Assembly (NCBI RefSeq): GCF_040096285.1
Contig: NZ_JBBMEY010000003.1
Coordinates: 44,980-108,979, forward strand
Length of the DNA stretch: 64,000 nucleotides
Reading direction: 5' to 3'
Source of the DNA: Ruminococcoides intestinihominis
GTDB taxonomy: Bacteria > Bacillota > Clostridia > Oscillospirales > Acutalibacteraceae
A program made the position numbers and the translations under genes. Below the pieces are notes generated by a model. The model did not search any database. It was given only the letters and a program-made list of their open reading frames with translations, and was not told the DNA's origin. Each line of letters opens with the position of its first letter. Position 1 is the first letter of the stretch. Of this stretch, positions 18,100 through 26,947 are shown piece after piece.

Positions 18100-19029
18100 A
18101 TGAATTCAAAAAAATTTTTCAGTAACAAAATAATAGCACCTTTAATCGCCCTACTATGTGTAACATTGTGGGGCACTGCTTTTCCCGTAATTAAAAAGTG
18201 CTATGAAATATTTTCAATTCCAACAAGTGACTACCCATCCAAGGTACTTTTTGCCGGATATAGGTTCTTTATTGCCGGTGTAATGGTACTTTTTGTGGCA
18301 ATTATATTGCAAAAGAGATTTGTAAAGCCCAGCAGAAAAGATATTCTTCCAATATCAATTATGGGTTTCCTACAGATATTCTTGCAATATCTATTTTCAT
18401 ACATAGGACTTTCCAACACCACCGGTACAAAAACCTCAGTAATCACTTCCCTAGGTTCATTTATCGGTGTGCTGATTTCACCAATCTTTTTCACATCGGA
18501 CAAGCTAAATGTTAAAAAGATTTTAGGTTGCATTATCGGTTTTATAGGTGTTATTGTCATCAACCTTGATGGACTTACTACCGGTGGGTTTACTCTTTTA
18601 GGAGAAGGCTTTGTGGTATTCTCCACAATTGCAGCAACCGGTGGCAATATTTATTGCAAAAAAATCAGCAAAGGCAGAGACCCTATGACTGTTTCAGCCT
18701 ATCACCTACTTATTGGTGGTGGTGGACTTATTATTGTAGGTGCATTGTTTGGTGGTTATCTTGACTTTTCAAACATTACAATATATCTGCTACTGATTTA
18801 CTTAGGTATTGTTTCTGCTGCCTCATTTACCCTGTGGACAGCTTTATTAAAATACAACCCTGTATCCAAGATTCTTATTTTCAACCTGCTAATCCCAATT
18901 TTCGGCACAATATGGAGTGGTATTCTGTTAGGTGAAGATATTATTAACCTTTACAACATTGTGTCTGTTGTGTTAATATCAATAGGTATTATTCTTGTTA
19001 ATTTAAGGAGTAAGAAAGATGAAAATTAA
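18100..19029 (+). CDS. EamA/DMT-family permease
   Basis: A 309-aa ten-helix transporter with two EamA domains. The first has CVTLWGTAFPVIKK and SYIGLSNTTGTKTSVI; the second has TIAATGGNIYCKKISKGRDP and ILLGEDIINLYNIVSVVLISIGIILVN. The substrate is unknown. It starts 2 nt after the upstream membrane protein and overlaps the following HAD gene by 11 nt, so translation of the three is probably coupled. It is only distantly similar to the EamA protein at 2878-3774. Confidence 0.87.
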   Translation: MNSKKFFSNKIIAPLIALLCVTLWGTAFPVIKKCYEIFSIPTSDYPSKVLFAGYRFFIAGVMVLFVAIILQKRFVKPSRKDILPISIMGFLQIFLQYLFSYIGLSNTTGTKTSVITSLGSFIGVLISPIFFTSDKLNVKKILGCIIGFIGVIVINLDGLTTGGFTLLGEGFVVFSTIAATGGNIYCKKISKGRDPMTVSAYHLLIGGGGLIIVGALFGGYLDFSNITIYLLLIYLGIVSAASFTLWTALLKYNPVSKILIFNLLIPIFGTIWSGILLGEDIINLYNIVSVVLISIGIILVNLRSKKDEN

Positions 19030-19663
19030 AGGTGCAATTTTTGATATGGATGGTGTACTGCTAAACTCAGAAATTCTTTATCAGCGTTTTTGGTTAGAGG
19101 CACTACACTACTTTAACTATCCGGCAACAGAAAGCCATGTACTTGCTTTACGCTCATTAACCGGTAAAAAGGCTGAAGCAAAGCTAAAGTCATTTTTTGG
19201 TGAAAGTTTTGATTATCCCACAGTTAAGGCAAAGAGAATTGAACTAATGGATAACTTTGTAAATGAAAATGGTGTTGAAATGAAGAAAGGTGCTGACATA
19301 CTTTTACCTTATCTAAAGGAAAAGGGTATAAAAATAGCCCTTGCAACATCTTCACCTTTAGAAAGGGCAAAAGACCATTTATCAAGGGTTAATTTGTTTC
19401 AGTATTTTGATACTTGTGTATGTGGTCCAATGGTTAAAAATTCAAAACCTGCACCGGATATTTACCTATTAGCAAGTGAAAAGCTGGGGCTTAAACCGGA
19501 CGAATGTATTGCAGTAGAGGACTCACCAAACGGTGCATTGTCTGCAATTAATGCAAATTGCAAAACTATTGTTGTACCTGACCTAACACCTTGTGATGAA
19601 AGTATAAAGCCAAAGTTATTTGCACTTTGTGATTCACTTTTAGATATTAAAAATTATGTATAA
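19019..19663 (+). CDS. HAD-superfamily phosphatase, beta-phosphoglucomutase-like
   Basis: A 214-aa HAD subfamily IA enzyme. Motif I is FDMDGVLLNSE, motif II is ALATSSP, the motif III lysine is in NSKPAPDIY, and motif IV is VEDSPNGALSA. The GVLLNSE pattern is typical of pgmB/phosphatase-like members that act on sugar phosphates; the substrate is unknown. It overlaps the EamA gene by 11 nt and its AAGGAG site lies inside that gene. Last gene before a terminator, so it is probably part of the operon with the two tandem membrane proteins. Confidence 0.87.
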   Translation: MKIKGAIFDMDGVLLNSEILYQRFWLEALHYFNYPATESHVLALRSLTGKKAEAKLKSFFGESFDYPTVKAKRIELMDNFVNENGVEMKKGADILLPYLKEKGIKIALATSSPLERAKDHLSRVNLFQYFDTCVCGPMVKNSKPAPDIYLLASEKLGLKPDECIAVEDSPNGALSAINANCKTIVVPDLTPCDESIKPKLFALCDSLLDIKNYV

Positions 19664-19666
19664 GAG

Positions 19667-19706
19667 AAATGCTCAAGTAGGATAAAACTTACTTGAGCAT
19701 TTTTTA
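19667..19706 (+). terminator. Terminator after the HAD gene
   Basis: AATGCTCAAGTA (19668-19679) pairs with TACTTGAGCATT (19690-19701), followed by a T run. Confidence 0.88.
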
Positions 19707-19715
19707 TAAAACTTA

Positions 19716-20993
19716 TTAAACTTTCTTAGCTGAAGAACTAAACATTACTTGTAATGTTTTGCTGTCAACAGTACCGGTAGCACTTAGGCCGTTATTCTTT
19801 TGGAATGTTTCAAGTGCTTTCTTTGTCATATCACCAAAGTAACCTGTAGCATTGCCACTTGCAAGATAACCTAAATCAGTAAGTCTTTCTTGCATAGCCT
19901 TGTTGTAGTTGTTCTGTGACTGTAATGTCATTGTTTTGATAGCACTATCGGTAAACTTAACCTTGTACTTTGACTGTAGTGGATACTTTTCTTTAGGCTT
20001 AGTTGTTGGTACAGTTGTAGTTGTTACTGTTGTGTTTGCTTTACTTACAGTTGTAGAGGTAGTACCCTTAGTAGTCTTTTCTACAGTAGTTGTAGGAGTA
20101 GACTTTATCTTTTCAAAGGTACTCTTATCAATAGTCTGCAAGATTTTTTCCACATTTTCTATGGCAGTTTTGCCTTGTAACTTTAGCTTGTCCTTTTCAA
20201 TAATAATATGACCGTTAGACTTGTTAAAATCACACTTTTTAAGTGTACCTTTATTCTCTAAACTCTTATATGTATCATTATTACAAACCAGGTACTTAGG
20301 GTTTAGACTATCTATCATATTAACATCATAAGTTGAATTATTAACATCCTTAGTAACAACATCAGTACCGGTAAAGGCAAGTAGCTTACCGTACCAACTT
20401 TCCTTAATTACAGAAACATATGGACCTGTACCCTCAAGGAAAAGTAGCTTGTCCTTACTATGCTTTTTGCTAAACTCTGTTTTATAGTTCTTAAGAGTAT
20501 TCATAAGCTTAGTATAAGCCTTGTTGCCCTGAGCTTTACCTGTTTCACCATTTAGAATTGCACCGACAGAAGTATATGTTGTCAGTATATCTTCACCGGT
20601 ATTTCCGTAATGGAACTGTACAACCTTAACATCATTGTCTTCAAGTGTCTTTATAGCACCATCGGACATATTGTCATCAGCCAGTACAACCTCAATATCA
20701 CTGTCAATAATCTTCTTTGTATCAGGTTCAATAGCAGTACCACAAGTTTTCTTATCCTTAATGCTATCTGTAATAACATCACTGCTAATTAAAGTAATAT
20801 TCTTTTCCATACCAAGCTGACAAACAATATCAGCCACATTAGGGCTTAATACTGCAACTTTTTCAGGCTTAGAATTAAAGGTAGTATTTCCTATTGTAAT
20901 GGGATAGGAGCTGTCACCACTGTTGCAACCAACAGTAAAAATCAATGTGCAAAGTAAAAGCAATGCACATATGGTTGTTTTCACTATTCTCAT
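19716..20993 (-). CDS. Lipoprotein: periplasmic-binding-like domain fused to a peptidoglycan-binding domain
   Basis: A 425-aa lipoprotein whose lipobox ends FTVGC (Cys ~23). Residues ~30-290 resemble a class III (BtuF/FhuD-like) binding protein: KVAVLSPNVADIVCQLG, VVLADDNMSDGAIKTL and LLFLEGTG. A Thr-rich linker (~300-335) leads to a C-terminal peptidoglycan_binding_1-like domain (~365-420: AMQERLTDLGYLASGNATGYFG, TKKALETFQKNNGLSATGTVD). Binding proteins normally lack this wall-binding tail. No ABC permease or ATPase genes adjoin it; the upstream same-strand neighbour is an AAA ATPase 11 nt away. The ligand is unknown (a metal chelate is plausible). Confidence 0.8.
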   Translation of the reverse strand: MRIVKTTICALLLLCTLIFTVGCNSGDSSYPITIGNTTFNSKPEKVAVLSPNVADIVCQLGMEKNITLISSDVITDSIKDKKTCGTAIEPDTKKIIDSDIEVVLADDNMSDGAIKTLEDNDVKVVQFHYGNTGEDILTTYTSVGAILNGETGKAQGNKAYTKLMNTLKNYKTEFSKKHSKDKLLFLEGTGPYVSVIKESWYGKLLAFTGTDVVTKDVNNSTYDVNMIDSLNPKYLVCNNDTYKSLENKGTLKKCDFNKSNGHIIIEKDKLKLQGKTAIENVEKILQTIDKSTFEKIKSTPTTTVEKTTKGTTSTTVSKANTTVTTTTVPTTKPKEKYPLQSKYKVKFTDSAIKTMTLQSQNNYNKAMQERLTDLGYLASGNATGYFGDMTKKALETFQKNNGLSATGTVDSKTLQVMFSSSAKKV

Positions 20994-21004
20994 TATATTT
21001 TCCT

Positions 21005-22231
21005 TTATAGTAATGATTTAATAAACTGCTGAGCAGTTCTTGGAGAACGAGTTGCTCTCTGTGTAGCAAAAGACTCTGCCTGTAGGAATAACTGTTCCTG
21101 ATCCATATCAATATGATGAGCCTTTGCAAGTTCTTCAACAATATGTAAAAATCTTCTCTTGTCAGGAACATAATAACCAACTGCAAGACCAAATCTATCT
21201 GATAGAGAAAGTGTTTCCTGCATATTATCTCTACGGTTAACATCGTTACAATCTCTGTCTTCAAAGTTCTCCTTAACAAGGTGTCTTCTGTTACTTGTTG
21301 CATAAATAAGAGCATTCTTTGGAAGTGCTGCAACACCACCCTCAAGAACAGCCTTTAAGCTTGTGTAACATTCATCCTGTCTTTGGAATGAAAGGTCATC
21401 AATAAAGATAATGAACTTCATTGGTACTTGAGCGATAGCATCAATAAGTAGTGGGAATTCCATTAGCTTTTCCTTAGGAATTTCAACAATTCTTAGTCCA
21501 TAGCGTCTAAATTCGTTTACAGTAGCTTTTACTGTTGTACTCTTACCTGTACCCATATCACCATAAAGTAGGCAGTTATTGGCGTTTCTGCCCTCAATAA
21601 AGGCTCTTGTGTTCTCAACAACAAGGTCTCTCTGATATTCATAATCAACAAGGTCAGAAATTCTTACCTTGTCATCATTAATAATAGGTTCGATACCCTT
21701 ATCTCTCCATACGAATGAACGGTATCTGGCAAACATACCACAACCCTTTTCTCTGTGGAACTTTGCAATCTTGTCTAGGTTATCGTTAAAGTCAACAAAT
21801 TCTTCTGATGGAGTACCACAATGCCACTTAGGAAGGCAATCAATAATATCATCAATTTCTTCCTTATATTTATAGTCATTAATAACATCCTCAGGAGTAA
21901 TCTGTGATGCAAAAAGAATTGCATCAATATCTCTGACTACTGCTTTCTTCTCATCTTCTGACATTTCACTAACCTTATCGGCAGTTGCTGTTCTTGTAAA
22001 ATAGTTTTCATCAAACAAAGCAGCCTCTGTCATAGTATAGCTTAATGAGTTAGATGCGTTTCTGTCACATAGTAATCTGTAGAAGTCACCGTAAGCATTT
22101 AGGAATGTTTCAGGTTCTTCATCAACAGAAAGCAATAACTTATGAAAGGCACTTGGTACACTTCTTGTTAGCACACCTTTATAAATAGAAAGTGATGATA
22201 ACATAAAAGCAGCTTTTTTTGTTTTTTTCAT
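21005..22231 (-). CDS. AAA+ family ATPase (DUF815-like)
   Basis: A 408-aa predicted ATPase of the DUF815/COG2607 type. An ~200-residue N-terminal region precedes the P-loop GDMGTGKST (Lys ~230), the Walker B-like IIFIDDLSF (~275-280), and sensor segments YATSNRRHLV and LSDRFGL. The family is widespread in Firmicutes but has no firm function. ATG 22231 (MKKTKKAAFML) follows a weak site, AAGGAAGTAAGGG. It is the first gene of a probable two-gene unit with the lipoprotein downstream. Confidence 0.85.
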   Translation of the reverse strand: MKKTKKAAFMLSSLSIYKGVLTRSVPSAFHKLLLSVDEEPETFLNAYGDFYRLLCDRNASNSLSYTMTEAALFDENYFTRTATADKVSEMSEDEKKAVVRDIDAILFASQITPEDVINDYKYKEEIDDIIDCLPKWHCGTPSEEFVDFNDNLDKIAKFHREKGCGMFARYRSFVWRDKGIEPIINDDKVRISDLVDYEYQRDLVVENTRAFIEGRNANNCLLYGDMGTGKSTTVKATVNEFRRYGLRIVEIPKEKLMEFPLLIDAIAQVPMKFIIFIDDLSFQRQDECYTSLKAVLEGGVAALPKNALIYATSNRRHLVKENFEDRDCNDVNRRDNMQETLSLSDRFGLAVGYYVPDKRRFLHIVEELAKAHHIDMDQEQLFLQAESFATQRATRSPRTAQQFIKSLL

Positions 22232-22352
22232 ACAAATCCCTTACTTCCTTTTAATATGATTATATTTTACTCCAATTATACCTTGTAGTCAATCGTCTAA
22301 AAATGGCTATTTAATGGGGTTTTCAAAGTTTTTCAAAATTTTTTTAAATTTT

Positions 22353-22394
22353 TTTGAAAAAACACTTGCATTTTTCAGAAAAGGGTGATATAAT
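22353..22394 (+). promoter_or_regulatory. Promoter of the 5S rRNA gene
   Basis: -35 TTGCAT (22366-22371), exactly 17 nt, -10 TATAAT (22389-22394). The upstream block TTTGAAAAAACACTTGCAT recurs almost unchanged ahead of rpsT (50045-50068). Confidence 0.85.
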
Positions 22395-22399
22395 TTATC

Positions 22400-22421
22400 T
22401 TGTCGTTGAGAGAGACGACAA
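22400..22421 (+). other. 5'-terminal hairpin of the 5S precursor
   Basis: TTGTCGT (22400-22406) and ACGACAA (22415-22421) form a 7-bp stem starting at the expected transcription start, upstream of mature 5S. It could stabilise the precursor or guide processing. Confidence 0.5.
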
Positions 22422-22437
22422 AACAAAAAGAAAATAG

Positions 22438-22552
22438 TTGGTGTCGATGACGCTGAGGGTCCACCTGTTCCCATCCCGAACACAGAAGTTAAGCTCAGTA
22501 GTGCCGAAGATAGTTGGCTGGAAGCGGCCTGTGAAAATAGGAAGACGCCAAC
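22438..22552 (+). rRNA. rrf: 5S ribosomal RNA
   Basis: About 115 nt with the typical bacterial 5S core (CCACCTGTTCCCATCCCGAAC, then GAAGTTAAGC). The ends pair: TTGGTG at the 5' side with the complementary GCCAA at the 3' side. It is a single 5S gene with its own promoter and terminator; no 16S or 23S gene lies in the window. Confidence 0.95.
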
Positions 22553-22561
22553 ATCAACAAG

Positions 22562-22594
22562 TGTCTATCCAATAGGGTAGGCATTTTTCTTTTG
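22562..22594 (+). terminator. Terminator of the 5S gene
   Basis: CTATCC / GGGTAG stem followed by TTTTTCTTTT. Confidence 0.75.
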
Positions 22595-22718
22595 TCAAAT
22601 TTATTTATCCGATTATTATATCAATAATTCTACTATTTGTCCAATAGTTTTTATTTATTTATTTATAAATTCCACTTTATTCATTTTAATTATTTTCACC
22701 ATACAAAAAGACATAACA

Positions 22719-22747
22719 AAACCCCACTTTTAAGTGGGGTTTATTTT
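22719..22747. terminator. Terminator downstream of the 679-aa secreted protein gene
   Basis: AACCCCACTT / AAGTGGGGTT stem with T-rich flanks on both strands; it serves the minus-strand gene. Confidence 0.82.
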
Positions 22748-24787
22748 TTACTTTACATTAACTTTTAATGTTAGTGTTTTCACATTATTTACTTTTACCT
22801 TTAGAGTAGTTTTGCCTTTCTTTACACCCTTAATATTAAGTACACTTGCACTAATCTTTTTTGCAATGCTAGTATTTACATTTTTATTACTAACAGTCCA
22901 TTTAAGTGCAATATTCTTAGCCTTGCCTAAAGCCTTAACCTTAACTGTCTTACCTACCTTAACATTTACAGTAGATTTTGAAAGTTTAGGTGCAGTAGTA
23001 ACATTCACCTTGCAGTTTAACTTATTACCGTCCTTAAGAGTTACAATCATTGTTGTTTTGCCTTTGTTTAGTGCAGTAACAACACCCTTACTGTTAACCT
23101 TAGCTACCTTATTATTAGTTACCTTATAGCTTTTAACCTTACCGTTAAGAACCTTAATAGTCTTTGTAGCACCTGACTTTAGGCTAACATTAGTTGCAGA
23201 AAGTTTTTCTTGTGCTATCTTAACGACAGTAAAGTTGTAATGTAGGTTAGTTTTATTAATTAATGAATATACTGCATCCATATTAATATTTAGCTTATCA
23301 TAAGCGTCTTTTAATGTATAAGCCTTACCATTACCAACAACATACAGACCTAAATCATATGGTGTATGTTGCTGATAACAATTAAACATATAATTACCCA
23401 TTCTTATATTCTTATTTGAGAAATTATAATAATCTGAAATTTTATAATACAAATCGTATTTACCAACCTTGCCTAAGTTAGCAACTGATAAAATCAAATT
23501 TGGATATAGTTTATCAATTTCTTTTGGTGTATCTATTTTAACACTTTTTGCTTCTGCCTTAATAACTAATGGACCTCCTTGTAAATACTCTACAAAGATT
23601 TCATATGTACCATTTTTCTTTGTAATCTTACCAACATCTTTACCATGAATTTTTGCACTGATATTTGTAATAACATAACCAGTCTTTGGAGTAATAACAG
23701 TTCTATAATTCATCCAAGCATCATCAGTTGTATTAGATGACTCAACATTGCTTAAATTATAATTTACATGCCAACCTACACGAGCAGTAGAAAATTCTGT
23801 AGCTTTTTCTCTTGTTGCACTGGCAAAAATATTAATGTCACCATCTACATTATCAAGGTCAACAGTATAAGAACCATCTGAGTTCTTAGCAACTTCTTTT
23901 TCCTTATTATTTACAGTAACTACAACATAGTCAATTTCATAAGGTGAGTTCGGTTTAATAACTGTATTATAATGGTTGCCTACTGTTGTTTCATTATTAG
24001 AAGAAGTTGCACCCTTTAAATAGTAATATACATTATGATTTTCTGATGGTTGTGTTGTAACATCCGGAATTGACTTTCCGACAGTAAAGTTGTAATGAAT
24101 TTCATTACTCTTGATTAGTGAATACACAGTATCCATATCAATTTTTAATTCATTGTATGCATCAATTAAAGTATAAGCTTTGCCATTACCAACAACATAT
24201 AGACCTAAATCATAGGGACTTTGTTGTGCAAAACAATCAAACACATAGTCACCCATTGTAACATTATAATCTAAGAATTGATAATACTGAGTTACATTAT
24301 AATACAAATTGTAATTGCCAACCTTGCCTAAGTTAGCAACAGTAAAATTAGTTTTTGGAGAAAGGTTTTGTATTTCTTTTGGTGTGTCAACTATCACAGG
24401 TTCTGCCTCAGCAGTAATAGTTAGTTTGCCGGTTACTTGTTCAATATTTATTGTGTAGATACCATTTTCGCTTGTAATAGCACCAACATCTTTACCGTCT
24501 ATTGTAGCAGTAACCTTAGTAATAGCATAACCTAACTTTGGAGTAATTGTTGTTCTGTAACTTAACCAAGCATCATTAGTTGTGTTTGAAGAATCAACAT
24601 TCTTTAGATTATATACTACTTCCCAACCCATTCTAACAGTAGTTGGTTCTGTATTGTTTTTAGTTTCTGCAACATTTTGTGATTTATCACTGTTTGATGG
24701 TGTACTGTTATCCACTGCAAAAACAGTTGAAAAAGAAATCATCAAAAGTGCTAAACACAGTGAAGTAATTGATAATAATTTTTTCAT
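22748..24787 (-). CDS. Secreted repeat protein with C-terminal BIG2-like domains
   Basis: A 679-aa exported protein, signal peptide ~1-24 (ends VFA). Two units of ~200 residues are clear duplicates: RMGWEVVYNLKNVDSSNTT and RVGWHVNYNLSNVESSNTT, each followed by a DGKDVG/HGKDVG beta region and a block with DTPKEI, ANLGKVG-YDLYY and PYDLGLYVVGNGKAYTL. A partial third beta unit lies between them. The C-terminal ~140 residues resemble bacterial Ig-like (BIG2) domains (LSATNVSLKSGATKTIKV). No sortase motif or lipobox is seen. Probably a secreted or wall-associated binding or adhesion protein; the unit is not a family I recognise. Confidence 0.75.
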   Translation of the reverse strand: MKKLLSITSLCLALLMISFSTVFAVDNSTPSNSDKSQNVAETKNNTEPTTVRMGWEVVYNLKNVDSSNTTNDAWLSYRTTITPKLGYAITKVTATIDGKDVGAITSENGIYTINIEQVTGKLTITAEAEPVIVDTPKEIQNLSPKTNFTVANLGKVGNYNLYYNVTQYYQFLDYNVTMGDYVFDCFAQQSPYDLGLYVVGNGKAYTLIDAYNELKIDMDTVYSLIKSNEIHYNFTVGKSIPDVTTQPSENHNVYYYLKGATSSNNETTVGNHYNTVIKPNSPYEIDYVVVTVNNKEKEVAKNSDGSYTVDLDNVDGDINIFASATREKATEFSTARVGWHVNYNLSNVESSNTTDDAWMNYRTVITPKTGYVITNISAKIHGKDVGKITKKNGTYEIFVEYLQGGPLVIKAEAKSVKIDTPKEIDKLYPNLILSVANLGKVGKYDLYYKISDYYNFSNKNIRMGNYMFNCYQQHTPYDLGLYVVGNGKAYTLKDAYDKLNINMDAVYSLINKTNLHYNFTVVKIAQEKLSATNVSLKSGATKTIKVLNGKVKSYKVTNNKVAKVNSKGVVTALNKGKTTMIVTLKDGNKLNCKVNVTTAPKLSKSTVNVKVGKTVKVKALGKAKNIALKWTVSNKNVNTSIAKKISASVLNIKGVKKGKTTLKVKVNNVKTLTLKVNVK

Positions 24788-24982
24788 AGTTCTACCTCCT
24801 ATATTTTAGTCCCTAAAACAGGTAACATATTTATAAATATATTATACACTATCTCAATTCTAAAATATAGGGTAAAATTAACTAAAATTTGGTACTTTTT
24901 TTGTCAGCCCCTCTAATTTATCTGAACACTTTTATGCAATATGCTAAATTACCATAAACAAATTTGCACAATATAGCCTACA

Positions 24983-25015
24983 AAAAACACCTAGCAAAAT
25001 TGCTAGGTGTTTAGT
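24983..25015 (-). terminator. Terminator of the L,D-transpeptidase gene
   Basis: AACACCTAGC / GCTAGGTGTT stem; read on the minus strand it is followed by TTTTTTG. Confidence 0.82.
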
Positions 25016-25044
25016 TCGGTATTAACTATCTTTTTAATATTAAC

Positions 25045-26283
25045 TTACTTTACTGTTACTACTCTATACTGAGTTGTACTTCTGCCCATATCATCGGAAA
25101 CAGTATAAATAATTAGGTAATCCCCTGCTTTATCGGTATTTACCTTACCATCAACCTTAATATTACTTTTATCAATACTGCTACCACTTGTATCCTTTGC
25201 AGAAACATTCTTCATTGAGTCAAAGTATTCACCTAGCTCAACTGTAACATTATCAGCACCTATAAATGTCGGTGCTTTACTGTAATAAGGATTGTCCTTA
25301 TCATTATCTGTAGGGTCCCAATAAACTGTTTTGTTTTCGTTAATCTTCATTGAATTAGGTGTGCCTAACGGACCATCTTTGTCACTTTCATAAACTCTGA
25401 CAGTTGTACCAAAGTCACAGTTCTCATAAATCCACTTAGCATCGGCTACTGCAAGACGAACACAACCCATAGAAATACTTGTGCCAAGACCGTTATAGTC
25501 CTGAACTTCTACAGTTTCAGGTTGATTCATCTTTTCATATGGAACTGAATGGAACAGAATATCGTTATTAAAACCTGTTACATACTGACCGTAAACATCA
25601 CCGAAAAGTGGATGCCATCTATTCTTTACAAAAATAGAGAATGTACCCTTTGGTGTATTATCACCATCACCACAAGAACAAATCATTGCCCTTACAGGAA
25701 CTGTGTATTTACCGTCTTTATCGTAAGTATAGACAGTAACACAGTTTTTCTTTCTATTAACATCAATAGAATATGGATTTCTGCCACTACCGTCATTTTT
25801 ATTTTTCTTTAAAGTTACTTCATTAGCAGTAAAAGCTGTGGAATAGCCCTTAGAAACTTCTGTAGGGTTGCTTGTAACCTGAACATCACAGGTTGAACTG
25901 TAATATCCGGCAGTTGCAGTAATCTTTACCTTGCCTTTTTTCAGACCGATTACTGTACCGCCTTGGTCAACAAAAGCTGTATTCTTATCGCTACTTGTCC
26001 ATTTAATAGCCTTTGAGGCATTTTCATCATTGGACTTTATCTTAATTGTTTTTCGTTCATTAGATTTTACCTTGATAGACTTTGTTTCTATGCTAAAGAC
26101 ACAAGTACCATAATCCTGATTAGCAGTCTGTACTACATCAGCTTGGTTTCTGCCAAACCAACTGTCACCATAAAAAACATACAAAGCTCCACCAACAGAT
26201 AGAGAAATCAGAAGAACAAAGAACACAACAAGAACGATAACTCCACCGTATCTGCCAAAATTATTCTTTACATATTTCTTCAT
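25045..26283 (-). CDS. L,D-transpeptidase (YkuD) with Ig-like domains
   Basis: A 412-aa membrane-anchored wall enzyme with an N-terminal transmembrane helix (~13-35), a BIG2-like domain (~55-135), then the YkuD catalytic domain (~165-300). Catalytic residues are His ~245 (LFHSVPYE) and Cys ~274 in SISMGCVRL, the family motif. A C-terminal ~80 residues look like an Ig-like DUF5011-type domain (TFIGADNVTVELGEYF, GDYLIIYTVSDDMG). It should form 3-3 peptidoglycan cross-links or attach proteins to the wall. The BIG2-YkuD-DUF5011 order is less usual than LysM-YkuD. Single gene with its own terminator. Confidence 0.9.
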   Translation of the reverse strand: MKKYVKNNFGRYGGVIVLVVFFVLLISLSVGGALYVFYGDSWFGRNQADVVQTANQDYGTCVFSIETKSIKVKSNERKTIKIKSNDENASKAIKWTSSDKNTAFVDQGGTVIGLKKGKVKITATAGYYSSTCDVQVTSNPTEVSKGYSTAFTANEVTLKKNKNDGSGRNPYSIDVNRKKNCVTVYTYDKDGKYTVPVRAMICSCGDGDNTPKGTFSIFVKNRWHPLFGDVYGQYVTGFNNDILFHSVPYEKMNQPETVEVQDYNGLGTSISMGCVRLAVADAKWIYENCDFGTTVRVYESDKDGPLGTPNSMKINENKTVYWDPTDNDKDNPYYSKAPTFIGADNVTVELGEYFDSMKNVSAKDTSGSSIDKSNIKVDGKVNTDKAGDYLIIYTVSDDMGRSTTQYRVVTVK

Positions 26284-26413
26284 AAAACTCTCCTTTATAC
26301 TTATATCTATTATAATACAATAAAGTTACGGTTTTGTAAACCAATTTCAGTATTTTGTAATTATTTCATTTTGTGATATAATAAAATCATAACAATGGGA
26401 AGGAAATGAAACG

Positions 26414-26947
26414 ATGGCACATCCACTAGGACATTTTAAGACAATAACAAAGCACAGACACAAGGTAATAAGAAATTGTTTTAAGGCAGGACTCTTTTGG
26501 CAAGGGCTAAGGCATGACCTATCAAAGTACAGTCCAACAGAGTTTATTCCCGGTGCAAAATTTTACTTAGGTACTAGAAGTCCTAACGAAAAAGAAAGGG
26601 AAGTTTATGGCTACTCAATGGCTTGGATGCACCACAAAGGCAGAAACAAGCATCATTATGAATATTGGACAGATATAAACTTAAAGACAAAAAAGGTTGA
26701 ACCGGTAGAAATGCCAAAGAGATATTTAGCAGAAATGTTCTGTGACAGAGTTGCAGCCAGTAAAACATATAACGGCAAAAACTATACAAACCACCACCCT
26801 CTGGATTATTTCTTAAAAGGTCAAGCTAGGTACCATATGCACCCTCAGACTGCAAAGGACTTAGAAATAATGCTAAGACTACTTGCCGATAAAGGTGAAG
26901 ATGAGGCTTTTGCCTATGTGAAAAGGATGGTTAAAAATGATAAATAA
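26414..26947 (+). CDS. DUF5662 family protein
   Basis: A 177-aa soluble protein that matches what I know of DUF5662: HRHKVIRNCFKAGL, LRHDLSKYSPTEF, AWMHHKGRNKHHYEYW, YLAEMFCDRVAA and NHHPLDYF. The many conserved His/Asp residues suggest a metal-binding HD-like fold, but its function is unknown. ATG follows GGAAGG. It overlaps the HD-domain gene by 11 nt, so the two are translationally coupled, which hints at a shared pathway. Confidence 0.75.
   Translation: MAHPLGHFKTITKHRHKVIRNCFKAGLFWQGLRHDLSKYSPTEFIPGAKFYLGTRSPNEKEREVYGYSMAWMHHKGRNKHHYEYWTDINLKTKKVEPVEMPKRYLAEMFCDRVAASKTYNGKNYTNHHPLDYFLKGQARYHMHPQTAKDLEIMLRLLADKGEDEAFAYVKRMVKNDK

Noticed and set aside
22734..23129. 131-aa plus-strand hydrophobic ORF
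   Set aside because: Antisense shadow of the BIG2-like Lys/Val-rich end of the secreted protein gene; starts inside the terminator.
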